Shown piece after piece: positions 15,912 to 24,891 of a DNA stretch of 64,000 nt. The translations under genes and the position numbers were made by a program. A model generated the notes under the pieces. That model did not search any database, was not told the origin of the DNA, and was given only the letters and a program-made list of their open reading frames with translations. This DNA is from Anaerolineae bacterium (lineage in GTDB: Bacteria; Chloroflexota; Anaerolineae; Anaerolineales; Anaerolineaceae), in assembly GCA_013178295.1 (NCBI GenBank), contig JABLWW010000003.1, positions 1 through 64,000 of the forward strand, written 5' to 3'. How positions within the stretch are numbered: position 1 is the stretch's first letter; the number at the start of each line of letters is the position of its first letter.

Positions 15912-16619
15912 ATGCTGAATAATAACTGGGTCGCTTTTGTCGTAACTTTGGCGCTTGCATTGTTGTGGCTGAGATTGAATGACTTTTTGGCACATCGGGG
16001 GCTTATCAGTGCTGCGCTGAGTCGAAAGATTATCCATATCGGGACTGGGCCAATTTATGTGCTGTGCTGGTTGTTGTTTAATCAATCCCCTTGGTCACGC
16101 TACATTGCCGCCTTGATACCTTTTGGCATTACCCTACAGTTTTTGCTGGTCGGAATTGGAGTTATTAAGGATCAGGCTGCGGTTGACGCTATGTCGAGAA
16201 GCGGAGACAGGCGCGAAATTCTTCGAGGACCGCTCTTTTATGGAATTGTGTTTGTTGTTTTAACATTGGTGTATTGGTTGGAAACGCCGATTGGGATCAT
16301 TGCGTTGATGCTGTTGTGCGGAGGAGATGGACTGGCAGATATTGTTGGCACTCGAATGTCGGGAGCTTCACTCCCCTGGTCGCGCAAGAAAACATGGTAC
16401 GGATCGCTGGCAATGTTTTTTGGCGGGTGGCTGTTGGCGCTGTTTGTGCTCGCGGTTTACTGGAAGGTAGGGGTTTTTGGCGGTGGTTTTGCGGATTATC
16501 TATTGCGGATAACCATCATTTCACTGGGCGCGTCAATTGTTGAGTCGCTACCGTTTCGCGATATTGATAACATCACTGTACCATTGGTGGCAGTGCTGCT
16601 AGGACATCTGTTATTTTGA
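15912..16619 (+). CDS. Phytol/dolichol-kinase-like (CTP-dependent) integral membrane protein
   Basis: The product is 235 aa with about six or seven membrane helices. Motifs of the polyprenol kinase / CDP-diglyceride synthase superfamily are present: SRKIIHIGTGP (residues ~36-46), CGGDGLADIVGTR (nucleotide/metal-binding acidic motif, ~138-150), RKKTWYGSLAMFFGGW, and ESLPFRDIDNITVP near the C-terminus. Family members phosphorylate isoprenoid alcohols such as phytol or farnesol. It follows smpB after 12 bases with a GGAGG before the ATG. The exact alcohol cannot be told from sequence. Confidence 0.78.
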   Translation: MLNNNWVAFVVTLALALLWLRLNDFLAHRGLISAALSRKIIHIGTGPIYVLCWLLFNQSPWSRYIAALIPFGITLQFLLVGIGVIKDQAAVDAMSRSGDRREILRGPLFYGIVFVVLTLVYWLETPIGIIALMLLCGGDGLADIVGTRMSGASLPWSRKKTWYGSLAMFFGGWLLALFVLAVYWKVGVFGGGFADYLLRITIISLGASIVESLPFRDIDNITVPLVAVLLGHLLF

Positions 16620-16626
16620 GACGATA

Positions 16627-16655
16627 TTGACTGAACACCAAAATTAGACTAAGCT
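16627..16655 (+). promoter_or_regulatory. Promoter of the L,D-transpeptidase gene, probably leaderless
   Basis: TTGACT (16627-16632), a 17-nt spacer and TAAGCT (16650-16655), with the ATG 8 bases further on. The gap to the ATG holds no ribosome-binding site. Confidence 0.45.
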
Positions 16656-16663
16656 TATCAGAT

Positions 16664-17755
16664 ATGTTATCGAAACCAATTTCTCGGCGTGATTTCTTAA
16701 AAACGGGGTTTCTTGGGGCAAGTGCATTGCTGATGCGTCCGTGGCTTGCTTGGGCTGAGATGCAAAGCCAATGGCCACAGGCAGAGCTTCTCGGACGCAA
16801 TTGTGTTGGCGGCATGATCAATCTGCGTGCCCGTCCTTCAGTGAATAGTCAGTCATTGGGGAATGTCTATGAGGATACGGTATTTGTCTGGCTGCGCGAG
16901 GTGGTGGGTGAGGCTCCAGCTGGCTTATATAGCCGCAGATGGGTTGAAACGCCTGAAGGGTATTTATATGCTCCAGTTGTTCAGCCGGTGCGTAACCTTC
17001 CTAACCAGCCGTTGTCTGTTTTGCCAGAGCGTGCTGGCGTTCGGGGGATGTGGGCGGAGGTTACGATACCGTATGTTGATCTGCGTCTGATTAACGAGGC
17101 GCCGCAATCCCCATGGTTTAAAGAAGTGCTCAAACCACGATTGTATTATAGCCAGGTGATATGGGTAGATGATATCCGCACAAATGAACAGGGTCAGATA
17201 TTTTATCGGGTCAACGAGCGCGCTGGTACCTACGGGGATGTGTTCTGGGCAGCAGCGGAAGCTTTCCGCCCCCTGACAGAAGAAGACCTGGAGCCTATTC
17301 ATCCGGAAGTGACAGAGAAGAAGATTGTGGTGGATTTGAATCATCAGACGCTTTCCTGTTATGAGGGGAACAATGAGGTGTATTTCTGTCGTGTATCTTC
17401 TGGGGCAAAATATGATTATCAGGGCAACCCGGTTGAAGAGTGGGCAACGCCGCTTGGGCCGCATCCGATATGGCGAAAACTGGTTAGCATTCACATGAGT
17501 GGAGGGGGTACGGGCGCTGGATGGGACACGCCTGGTGTGGCATGGACATCACTTTTTGTCGGCACTGGTGTGGCGATACATTCAACGTTCTGGCACAATG
17601 ACTTTGGTACTCCCCGATCCCATGGATGTGTGAATGTCACCCCCGAAGATGCGAAGTGGATTTTCCGATGGACGCTCCCTTACGTGCCTTATGAGCCTGG
17701 GGATGTTATGGTGGAAATGCCGGGTGGGACAATGGTTGAAGTTGTTGAGGGTTGA
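16664..17755 (+). CDS. Exported L,D-transpeptidase (YkuD) with SH3 domain
   Basis: The product is 363 aa. A twin-arginine signal (SRRDFLKTGFLGASALL, residues ~7-24) ends near AWA. An SH3-like segment follows (GMINLRARPSVNSQSLGNVY). The C-terminal YkuD domain starts at about KKIVVDLNHQTLSCYEGN and carries the catalytic motif HGCVN with Cys322, preceded by IHSTFWHNDFGTPRS. Such enzymes form 3-3 crosslinks or attach proteins in peptidoglycan. It overlaps the region before ccdA, suggesting one transcript. Tat export of an L,D-transpeptidase is less common than Sec export. Confidence 0.92.
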   Translation: MLSKPISRRDFLKTGFLGASALLMRPWLAWAEMQSQWPQAELLGRNCVGGMINLRARPSVNSQSLGNVYEDTVFVWLREVVGEAPAGLYSRRWVETPEGYLYAPVVQPVRNLPNQPLSVLPERAGVRGMWAEVTIPYVDLRLINEAPQSPWFKEVLKPRLYYSQVIWVDDIRTNEQGQIFYRVNERAGTYGDVFWAAAEAFRPLTEEDLEPIHPEVTEKKIVVDLNHQTLSCYEGNNEVYFCRVSSGAKYDYQGNPVEEWATPLGPHPIWRKLVSIHMSGGGTGAGWDTPGVAWTSLFVGTGVAIHSTFWHNDFGTPRSHGCVNVTPEDAKWIFRWTLPYVPYEPGDVMVEMPGGTMVEVVEG

Positions 17756-17763
17756 TAAAACGG

Positions 17764-18477
17764 ATGGAAGTTTCGATTGGTTTGGCGTTTCTTTCGGGGT
17801 TGGCGTCGTTTTTATCACCTTGCGTGCTCTCTCTACTTCCAGTTTATGTGGGCTATCTGGGTGGGCAGTCAATTGCAACGCCGCAAGCTCCCAAAGAAAG
17901 CAGGTGGCAAACCTTTGTGCATGGGGTGGGATTTGTCGCAGGCTTTAGTCTGATATTTATTCTGATGGGGGTTGGGGTTTCGGCAGTTGGGGCAATATTG
18001 GATGATCTGCGTTTTGTGCTGGTTAAGCTGGGCGGTGTGATTGTTGTTATCTTTGGTTTGCACATGACAGGCATAATTCGTATTCCTTTTCTCTACTATG
18101 ATTTCCGCTTGCGGGGGAGCTATGACCGCCGGGAGGGAATTTTCTCGTCTTTCTTGTTGGGGGTGTTTTTTTCTGCTGGCTGGTCGCCGTGTATTGGGCC
18201 AGTGCTGGGGGCTATTCTAACCTTAGCTTTGAACGGCGGTTCGGTGGTACGGGGAGCTTTGTTGTTATTTGTCTATTCCGTGGGACTGGCAGTGCCGTTT
18301 TTGCTTGCTGCGCTGGGGGTTGGCTGGCTGGTGGATGTGCTGAAACGTTATCGCAAAATTGCCCGTTTTGTTGAGGTGGTCATGGGGGGTGTCTTAATCG
18401 TGGTGGGTATTCTTTTATTTACGGGGGTATTTGAGCGATTTTTTGCGATGGGCGCTTTGATGGATTTGACTTTATAA
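17764..18477 (+). CDS. ccdA: Cytochrome c biogenesis / thiol-disulfide transport protein CcdA
   Basis: CcdA carries reducing power across the membrane from cytoplasmic thioredoxin. The product is 237 aa with six membrane helices. Both halves carry the conserved single-cysteine motifs: FLSPCVLSLLPVYVGY (residue ~22) and SAGWSPCIGPVLGAIL (~140). The ATG at 17764 fits the usual family start (MEVSIGLAFLSGLASFLSPC); the TTG at 17752 abuts the GAGGG and is less likely. The next gene is a glutaredoxin-like fusion that could be its redox partner. Confidence 0.93.
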   Translation: MEVSIGLAFLSGLASFLSPCVLSLLPVYVGYLGGQSIATPQAPKESRWQTFVHGVGFVAGFSLIFILMGVGVSAVGAILDDLRFVLVKLGGVIVVIFGLHMTGIIRIPFLYYDFRLRGSYDRREGIFSSFLLGVFFSAGWSPCIGPVLGAILTLALNGGSVVRGALLLFVYSVGLAVPFLLAALGVGWLVDVLKRYRKIARFVEVVMGGVLIVVGILLFTGVFERFFAMGALMDLTL

Positions 18478-18490
18478 TCTGGTGAGGTAA

Positions 18491-19525
18491 ATGGAAGAAA
18501 TTATTGTTACGATGTATACGAGTGCAGATTGCCCGGCTTGCGAACAGGTCGAAACGGATTTGGCTGCGTTGCAGGAGGCTATTCCTCACCGCTTGGTTTT
18601 GATAAATATTGATACTTCTAGTGACCTAAAAACAGTGTATGGCAATTTAGTGCCGGTGGTGGAAGTCGGTCCCTATCAACTACGGGGCGAGATAAACAAA
18701 CAGGATTTGCAGGTTTCTTTATCGGCGGCGCGCGATCGCAAACGCCAGTTGGAGCGGGTTGGAGATAAAGGATATTTGGATAGGGTGAGTAAGGGGCAGA
18801 GGTTTACGGGCACAGATCGGTTTTCTTATTGGTTCAGCAATTCTTATATGCACATTTTCAATCTGGCTGTGCTGATTTATGTTGGGCTTCCATTTTTAGC
18901 TGCTGTTCTGATGAAAACGGATTTTGTCCTGCCCGCAAGGGCAATATATGCAATGTATAGCCCTCTGTGCCACCAATTGGCTTTTCGCTCGTGGTTTATA
19001 TTTGGAGAGCAACCCTATTACCCGCGTGCTTTGGCGGAAATACCAAATGTGATTACATACGAGCAGATTGCTGGAGATGATGCACTGACTGATTTAACCC
19101 GTGCCAGAAGGTTCATCGGAAATGAGACGGTGGGCTATAAGGTGGCGTTGTGCCAGCGAGATGTAGCGATTTATGGGGCAATATTGGTTTTTGGGGTGGT
19201 TTTCTCGCTTACCGGCAGACGCCTCAAGTCTTTGCCATGGTACCTGTGGGTGGTGTTTGGCATCTTGCCAATAGGGTTAGATGGCGGTTCGCAATTGCCG
19301 GGTCTTGTCGGTGGGTTGCTGCCCGCATGGTTTCCTTTGCGCGAAAGCACTCCTTTATTGAGGACAATAACGGGCGCTTTGTTTGGGTTGACGACTGCCT
19401 GGTATTTGTATCCCATGATTGAGGAATCATTGGCGGATACACGTATGCTCTTGACGAGAAAGTTGGCAGTTGTGGCAAGCCTTGAGGAAAAGTCGAAAAT
19501 TGCGTTAGATAGAGAAGTGCAATAA
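18491..19525 (+). CDS. Glutaredoxin-like domain fused to DUF2085 membrane domain
   Basis: The product is 344 aa. The N-terminal ~85 residues form a thioredoxin/glutaredoxin-like fold with a CPAC redox motif (TMYTSADCPACEQVETDL) and the cis-proline region GNLVPVVEVGPYQLRG. The C-terminal part has about four membrane helices and the DUF2085 pattern: YSPLCHQLAFRSWF (CHQ), then VALCQRDVAIYGAILVFG (CQRD) and GLDGGSQLPGL. It lies 13 bases after ccdA and shares its last base with pgeF. Reading the context, CcdA could pass electrons to the CPAC domain. The cysteines of DUF2085 may be the final target; this is inference. Confidence 0.82.
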   Translation: MEEIIVTMYTSADCPACEQVETDLAALQEAIPHRLVLINIDTSSDLKTVYGNLVPVVEVGPYQLRGEINKQDLQVSLSAARDRKRQLERVGDKGYLDRVSKGQRFTGTDRFSYWFSNSYMHIFNLAVLIYVGLPFLAAVLMKTDFVLPARAIYAMYSPLCHQLAFRSWFIFGEQPYYPRALAEIPNVITYEQIAGDDALTDLTRARRFIGNETVGYKVALCQRDVAIYGAILVFGVVFSLTGRRLKSLPWYLWVVFGILPIGLDGGSQLPGLVGGLLPAWFPLRESTPLLRTITGALFGLTTAWYLYPMIEESLADTRMLLTRKLAVVASLEEKSKIALDREVQ

Positions 19526-20310
19526 TGCCTTTTGCATATCAGTCAGAGATTAAGTATTATCAATTCGACTCGTTTAAGCTACCAGGTGTTGTTCATGGAA
19601 TTTTCACCCGGCATGGGGGTGTCAGCCCAGCCCCTTGGGATTCGCTTAATGTGGGTGGGTTAATTGGTGATGCGCGTTCCAATGTGGTTGAAAACCGTCG
19701 TCGGATGTTTGCAGCGCTTGGCAGGCAAGTTGAAACACTGTTTGATGTCTGGCAAGTGCACAGCGCAGATGTTATCTGCACCAATGCCCCAAGAGGATTG
19801 GATCAGCCGCACATTAAGGCGGACGCGATACTTACTGATCGGGTGTCAATCACTCTATTTATGCGGTTTGCTGATTGTGTCCCTATTTTTTTGTATGATC
19901 CAGCGCGGAAAGTTGTTGGCATGGTGCATGCGGGCTGGCAGGGCACGGTGAAGAAAGTGGCTGGGGCAGCTGTTCGGAAGATGCAGGAGGTGTATGGATC
20001 ATCCCCTCAAGACATTCTGGCGGGCATAGGGCCCTCTATATCTTCTGATCATTATGAGGTGAAGGAAGATGTCATAGGGCAGGTCAAGGCTGTATTTGAA
20101 GCAGATGCGCCGCGCGTGCTGGTCAGTTATAATGGGAAAACAGCTTTTGATCTTAAACATGCCAACAGGCTTATTCTAGAGGAAAGTGGTGTGCATCAGA
20201 TAGAAATTTCTGACATCTGTACTGCTTGTCATACCGAAGACTGGTTCTCACATCGGGGAGATGGAGGCAAAACAGGGCGGTTTGGGGCGCTTTTGGCAAT
20301 AGATGGGTGA
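19525..20310 (+). CDS. pgeF: Peptidoglycan editing factor PgeF / YfiH-LACC1 family
   Basis: The product is 261 aa. Family members are Cu/Zn-type multifunctional enzymes (reported purine nucleoside phosphorylase/adenosine deaminase and peptidoglycan proofreading activity). The metal-site His-Cys-His set is visible: WQVHSADV, FADCVPIFLYDP and VVGMVHAGWQGTVKK. A C-terminal motif CTACHTEDWFSHRGDGGKTGR follows. It overlaps the preceding gene by one base and heads the common pgeF-yggS-yggT-yggU string found beside division genes. Confidence 0.92.
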   Translation: MPFAYQSEIKYYQFDSFKLPGVVHGIFTRHGGVSPAPWDSLNVGGLIGDARSNVVENRRRMFAALGRQVETLFDVWQVHSADVICTNAPRGLDQPHIKADAILTDRVSITLFMRFADCVPIFLYDPARKVVGMVHAGWQGTVKKVAGAAVRKMQEVYGSSPQDILAGIGPSISSDHYEVKEDVIGQVKAVFEADAPRVLVSYNGKTAFDLKHANRLILEESGVHQIEISDICTACHTEDWFSHRGDGGKTGRFGALLAIDG

Positions 20311-20316
20311 AGATTT

Positions 20317-21051
20317 ATGGACGAACTGGTGCAACGGATCAAAGAAAACCTGCAATATATTTATGGACGGATGGAACGGTCGTTGCAAGCCTCTGGGAGG
20401 CCGCCGGATGCAGCGCGCCTGGTTGTGGTTACTAAATCGCAGCCGCTTGATGTGGTGGAAGCAGCGATACTGGCAGGGGCTAGGCATTTGGGAGAGAACT
20501 ATCCGGAAGAGGCTTTGGGAAAAATACGTGCTTTGGAGCAGTATGCTGAGGTTTCCTGGCACATGATAGGACATGTTCAAAGCCGTAAAGCGCGCATTGT
20601 TGCAGAAAATTTTAGCGTTTTACATTCACTAGACAGTCTTCATCTTGCTGAAAAGCTGGAGAGGTGTTTGGCAGAAACGGATAAAAGCTTGCCGGTTTTG
20701 TTGGAATGTAATGTCAGCGGTGAGGAAAGCAAATTCGGTTTTGCTGCCTGGGATGAAACAAAATGGGAAGAATTAACAGAGATTGTTTCTGGGATATTGT
20801 CTCATCAACATCTTGAAATACGAGGTCTGATGACGATGCCTCCACTTTTTGAAGATCCCGAGAAGGCAAGACCATATTTCATCAAGCTGCGGCGGTTGCA
20901 GGAGTTTTTGGCAAAGAAATTCGCGGAAATTTGCTGGGATGAGTTGTCAATGGGCACAAGCATTGATTTTGAGATTGCCATCGCTGAAGGGGCAACGTTG
21001 GTGCGGGTTGGTCAGGCGATTTTAGGACCCCGTCCCGTTCATAAATTATAA
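20317..21051 (+). CDS. yggS: YggS/PLPBP family pyridoxal phosphate homeostasis protein
   Basis: The product is 244 aa, a PLP-binding TIM-barrel protein without a known catalytic reaction that maintains free PLP levels. Signature stretches are LVVVTKSQPLDVVEAAI (with the PLP lysine of the VTKSQ motif), GARHLGENYPEEALGK, WHMIGHVQSRKAR, VLLECNVSGEESKFGF, IRGLMTMPPLF and ELSMGTSIDFEIAIAEGATLVRVGQAILG. It begins 6 bases after pgeF. Confidence 0.94.
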   Translation: MDELVQRIKENLQYIYGRMERSLQASGRPPDAARLVVVTKSQPLDVVEAAILAGARHLGENYPEEALGKIRALEQYAEVSWHMIGHVQSRKARIVAENFSVLHSLDSLHLAEKLERCLAETDKSLPVLLECNVSGEESKFGFAAWDETKWEELTEIVSGILSHQHLEIRGLMTMPPLFEDPEKARPYFIKLRRLQEFLAKKFAEICWDELSMGTSIDFEIAIAEGATLVRVGQAILGPRPVHKL

Positions 21052-21074
21052 TAAAGGCAGAGGAGAGATTATTT

Positions 21075-21329
21075 ATGGTTCCCGTGAGCGTCGTATTGAT
21101 ACGCCTTATTGAGCGCTTTTTGTCTATTATGCTGATTATTTATGTGGTTATGCTGTATGTCAGTCCGCCGGATAATAAAATCCGCAGGATGCTGGGAGTG
21201 GTCTTTGAACCTGTTTTTGATGTGTTTCGGCGTTTTTTGCCGCCCATCAAGACCATTGACTTTTCCCCTCTGGTAGTGCTTTTATTGATACAAATTATAG
21301 CGACCGTACTTGTTAATATCATTTTATGA
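21075..21329 (+). CDS. yggT: YggT family membrane protein
   Basis: The product is 84 aa with two membrane helices separated by a loop (SPPDNKIRRMLGVVFEPVFDVFRRFLPP). The second part TIDFSPLVVLLLIQIIATVLVNIIL has the family's conserved DFSP motif. AGAGGAG lies upstream of the ATG. YggT proteins accompany yggS in division-linked clusters. The function is not settled; links to osmotic tolerance and division have been proposed. Confidence 0.88.
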   Translation: MVPVSVVLIRLIERFLSIMLIIYVVMLYVSPPDNKIRRMLGVVFEPVFDVFRRFLPPIKTIDFSPLVVLLLIQIIATVLVNIIL

Positions 21330-21347
21330 GACATGGGGCGATATATC

Positions 21348-21674
21348 ATGAAACCTAAGGCGATGATCCGTTTTCATGATGGGCAGCAAGGCGCGGCGGT
21401 TACGGTTACAGTGCGGGTCGTTCCCAGATCGCATCGGAATCAAATTGTGGATGTGATGAGCGATGGCACGCTTAAAGTGCGTTTGACCAAACCCCCGATT
21501 GAGGATCAGGCAAACCAGGAGTTGATCAAGTTTTTGGCAAAGGTGCTAGATGTGGCGCCTTCACAATTAGAGATTGTGGCGGGACATACCGGGCGCAATA
21601 AGTTAATCAGCATTCTTTCGCTTGAGCCTGGTGTGGCTGAGCAGCGGATACTGGAGCATATTGCACAAGGATAG
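21348..21674 (+). CDS. yggU: YggU/DUF167 family protein
   Basis: The product is about 108 aa with the DUF167 pattern: VTVTVRVVPRSHRNQIV, DGTLKVRLTKPPIEDQANQELIKFLAKVL, APSQLEIVAGHTGRNKLISI. Two ATGs are possible. The one at 21348 has GGGG nine bases upstream, while the one at 21333 has no site, so 21348 is preferred. The gene ends the rightward string and meets the NACHT gene tail to tail with one base between. Confidence 0.9.
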   Translation: MKPKAMIRFHDGQQGAAVTVTVRVVPRSHRNQIVDVMSDGTLKVRLTKPPIEDQANQELIKFLAKVLDVAPSQLEIVAGHTGRNKLISILSLEPGVAEQRILEHIAQG

Positions 21675-21675
21675 T

Positions 21676-24177
21676 TTAAGTCTCGGACGGCTCAGAACTG
21701 ATGCTTAGCAGCCACAAGGTGATATAAGCGGCGTTGGAAAGCTGTCTATCCTGGTGGTATGCGAGTTGGGTCAGTTCCACAAGATGCTGTTGCTGGTATA
21801 GCAGGGGGAGGAACTCCATGACGGCAAGTCTTTCTTCCAATGTGCCCTCCTGTAACACGCTTAGCAGAATTGCGCTTGCGGGGTCTGCAGGGGATATGCC
21901 AATGCCGCGCTTGCTGGCAAATGTGACTAGCCAGGGTGTTTCGGATGGGGTGGGGTAGTGTCGTGGAACGAAAGGGTTGGGCTGGCTGGCATGCTCAAGA
22001 ATCTGCGAAGCAGCGTTTCGGACAACCCACTGACCGTCCTGAATGGATATTTTTTGCAAGAGGTCTTTTGCCCACTCCTCCTTGATGTTTCCCAGCGCGA
22101 TGACTACCGCTCTGCGGGTGAGCAGGTCCTCGACTTCTGCTGATGATTTCAGAATCTCATGCCCGTCTGGGCGAACTGAAGCAAAAGTCTCTGCAGCAGC
22201 CAAACGTGCGTTTTCGTCAGCGTGCATTAGAATTTCCACCAGGGTTTGCCAGGTCTGGCTGGTTTGAATGGCACCCAGGGCGTAACAGGCAGCGCTTTGC
22301 ACATCGGGGTCGGGGTCGGCTACCAAGTTCACAAGCTCATTTACTGCTTTGGTTTCTTGAATTGCGCCACATGCCAGAGCGGCGAGCAGACGTATTTCCG
22401 GGCTTGCGTGATTGATGAGCTGTCTGAACAGCGCAGAGGTCGATTCATCGCTGGAGGCAATGAAAGCAGAGGTAGCGCGGGCTCGCGTTGAGAATGGTAA
22501 TTTTTCGTTGGTAACAAGAAGGAATAACTGACGGAAGACCTGAGAACGCCAATCCAGTTTTGATGGGGATTCCCGCAGCCATCTGCTGATTAAAAACAGC
22601 TGGTTATAAAGCGGTGGATCATCCAGATTGGGTATCTGTTGTTGTATCCAAGAAGTCATTTTTCCCTGGCACGCCAAAAAGCGGCAGGTAGTGTCTTTTA
22701 AGCACCACTCTATATCTGTCATGAGATCATCTGATGTAGGGACTGAGCTGGCGAGATATCCAGCGATAAGAGGGTTGCAAAAACGTATTATTGAGCTGGT
22801 GTGCTCAACCAACAAACCAGTTTCGGTTAAGTTGATAATAGCCTGTTCGCGGTCTGAAATCCTTTTTTCTTTGCTTTTTGCTGTAGGTGTAGGGAGTTCA
22901 GCGACTTGTTGCAAGACCTCTTCTGACTGAGGGGTTGTCTTTTGCTGTCCAGGTTTGACGGTTGCAATGATCTTTTCAGTTTCCTTGAAGCTCAGCCCCG
23001 CGCTATTTTGATTAACCATTTGGAAAGCAAGCTTTCCTAGCGCGCCTCGTAGAGCAATACCCTTTGATGAGCGAGAGATGAATGCCTCGAGTGAGTGGTG
23101 GATGGAAAACCCGCTGGCATCGCCAGCAAGCGCAGCCCACACAAGAAGGGTGCATTCTATGGGTAGCAGTGGTGCTTTATGGTGTAACAGCCAGCTGTTC
23201 AACAAGCGTTGATCAAGGGCATTTTGTTCGTATTGCTTGGGGAGGTTTTCAAGTATTTGTTCGTTCCATAATCTGCCCCACTTTTCAATCAATGCTAATT
23301 GGTTGTGAGTATCCCATAATGACATGCTAAGAGGGATAAACCCAAGAAAGGTGAGCCCGTCCAGGTAATAGGGCGTGGCGGTAGTGATCAATTGCATCCC
23401 CTTGTGCTGCTCTGTCAGCATGGAGATGAACTTAACCGCCCGATCAAATTGCTGGCGTGGCAACTCATCTATCCCGTCAAGAAACAAAATAATTTTTTGC
23501 TGTTCGGCGAAATTGGCAATAAATTTTGCCAGTTTTTCTTCCAGCAATGGTGAGAACTGCTTGAGGATGGCGTTGATGACGTTGTTAAATGGATTGGCAG
23601 GGTCAATTGTATCGAGTTCAAGATCGAGAATATGAAGGTATATGGGCAGGTGGTTGAGTAGATTTTTGGCCGATGGCTCGCAGCGGGCAAGCTGAGACAC
23701 TGCATCTGCAATGCACACGGTTTTTCCGCTGCCTGGCTGCCCGATAATAACAATATTGGCTTTGTTTTGCATTGCCTCAACAAGAGTGATTTTCTGAACC
23801 GGATAACGGGCAGAGAGTTCAGGGAAGTCCAGCAGATAGGGGATAACATGATTGGCATTTGGCATTGGCGGCGGCGCAGCCAGTGGGTTGATGGGTGGGG
23901 GCGGTGCGATCAATTGGGGCGGGACGAGAATTTCGTCAAGTGAAAAAAGCGCTTTTGCCAGATGAAGATGCTGCGCTGTTTTTAATGTTTCGATCCGGTA
24001 ATGACTCTCAAGCCCGCTCTGGCGTTTTTCTTGAAGCTTTTTGAATTGTGTCTGGATATTACTTTTGACGCGGGAGGGAAGCCCTTTTGCTTTGCTGATG
24101 AGCCACCAGAATAGTGTTGCGGCAAGAAACCCTGCCCCAAACGAGAACAAGTCAATTTTTGGGAATTGTCTGAACAT
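21676..24177 (-). CDS. Membrane-anchored NACHT-type ATPase with HEAT repeats
   Basis: The product is 833 aa. A single N-terminal membrane helix (FSFGAGFLAATLFWWLISKAKG) is followed by a basic segment and a Pro-rich linker (LIAPPPPINPLAAPPPMP). A NACHT NTPase follows: Walker A GQPGSGKT at residues ~146-153 and Walker B LFLDGIDELPRQ at ~228-239, the last with the D-G-x-D-E signature of NACHT proteins. The C-terminal third (~590-760) carries HEAT-type repeats (LLAALACGAIQETKAVNELVNLVADPDPDVQSAACYALGAI). STAND ATPases act as ligand-triggered switches in signalling, cell death or phage defence. No effector domain is recognisable, so its role is open. It follows the zinc-ribbon gene by 6 bases. Confidence 0.85.
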   Translation of the reverse strand: MFRQFPKIDLFSFGAGFLAATLFWWLISKAKGLPSRVKSNIQTQFKKLQEKRQSGLESHYRIETLKTAQHLHLAKALFSLDEILVPPQLIAPPPPINPLAAPPPMPNANHVIPYLLDFPELSARYPVQKITLVEAMQNKANIVIIGQPGSGKTVCIADAVSQLARCEPSAKNLLNHLPIYLHILDLELDTIDPANPFNNVINAILKQFSPLLEEKLAKFIANFAEQQKIILFLDGIDELPRQQFDRAVKFISMLTEQHKGMQLITTATPYYLDGLTFLGFIPLSMSLWDTHNQLALIEKWGRLWNEQILENLPKQYEQNALDQRLLNSWLLHHKAPLLPIECTLLVWAALAGDASGFSIHHSLEAFISRSSKGIALRGALGKLAFQMVNQNSAGLSFKETEKIIATVKPGQQKTTPQSEEVLQQVAELPTPTAKSKEKRISDREQAIINLTETGLLVEHTSSIIRFCNPLIAGYLASSVPTSDDLMTDIEWCLKDTTCRFLACQGKMTSWIQQQIPNLDDPPLYNQLFLISRWLRESPSKLDWRSQVFRQLFLLVTNEKLPFSTRARATSAFIASSDESTSALFRQLINHASPEIRLLAALACGAIQETKAVNELVNLVADPDPDVQSAACYALGAIQTSQTWQTLVEILMHADENARLAAAETFASVRPDGHEILKSSAEVEDLLTRRAVVIALGNIKEEWAKDLLQKISIQDGQWVVRNAASQILEHASQPNPFVPRHYPTPSETPWLVTFASKRGIGISPADPASAILLSVLQEGTLEERLAVMEFLPLLYQQQHLVELTQLAYHQDRQLSNAAYITLWLLSISSEPSET

Positions 24178-24183
24178 AAATGA

Positions 24184-24885
24184 TTACCCGGAGTACAGTA
24201 TTCTCCCACATGATGAGCAACAGACGATTTGGTTAGGAGAACGAGATGCCTGAATCTCTTCGGGTCTGAGCTCAGCACCACAAACACTGCAAGCCCCATC
24301 TTCGTTGGAGGCAATCGCTATTCCCCGTTTTTGTTTTCTGAGCATGGTATAGTTTTCCATCATGTCATTGGGAATGGCGGAGACAAGGGTAGCTCTTTCA
24401 GCTTCCAGATTCTCTTTTTGCTTTTGTAGTTGTTTTTGTTCCCCCAGCAAAGATGCCATGCTTTCCGCAAAAGCTGCTTCAGCCTGAAGCACAAGTTTTT
24501 CTGCCGTTTGATAAGTGTGTTCTGCCTGCTCCGATTTTTCCATTGCATCCAAGATCTGGTCTTCGAGGAGACTGATTCGTTTTTTCAGGGATTCGATTTC
24601 ATCTTGCAGGCTTTTTAACTCTTTGGGGTTTTGTATTTTTCCGCCATACAGGGAAGATTCATCTGTCTCTTTTTTGACCTGTAATGATTTTAATTCCTCT
24701 TCAAGCGAGCGCAGTGTGCGGTGTGATTGTTCAACAAGCATTCGGGCAGTGTGTTGGGCATTCTTTGCGTCCTGGACGCTCTGATCGCTTTCCAGAATTT
24801 GGGTTATTTGCTTGCTGCGTGCGATAATGGCATCAATTTGCAGGTCAATTTTTTGCAGTCGGTGGAGATTAAAGACAAGGTTCAT
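24184..24885 (-). CDS. Coiled-coil protein with C-terminal C4 zinc ribbon (DUF164/CT398-like)
   Basis: The product is 233 aa. Residues ~1-180 form a long antiparallel coiled coil (MNLVFNLHRLQKIDLQIDAII..., KELKSLQDEIESLKKRISLLEDQILDAMEKSE). The C-terminus carries a zinc ribbon with two CxxC pairs, CSVCGAEL and CSSCGRIL. Family members are widespread and poorly characterised, with suggested nucleic-acid or secretion-linked roles. The promoter places the -10 box 6 bases before the ATG, implying a leaderless message. The NACHT gene follows directly and is probably co-expressed. Confidence 0.85.
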   Translation of the reverse strand: MNLVFNLHRLQKIDLQIDAIIARSKQITQILESDQSVQDAKNAQHTARMLVEQSHRTLRSLEEELKSLQVKKETDESSLYGGKIQNPKELKSLQDEIESLKKRISLLEDQILDAMEKSEQAEHTYQTAEKLVLQAEAAFAESMASLLGEQKQLQKQKENLEAERATLVSAIPNDMMENYTMLRKQKRGIAIASNEDGACSVCGAELRPEEIQASRSPNQIVCCSSCGRILYSG

Positions 24886-24891
24886 GTCCAG

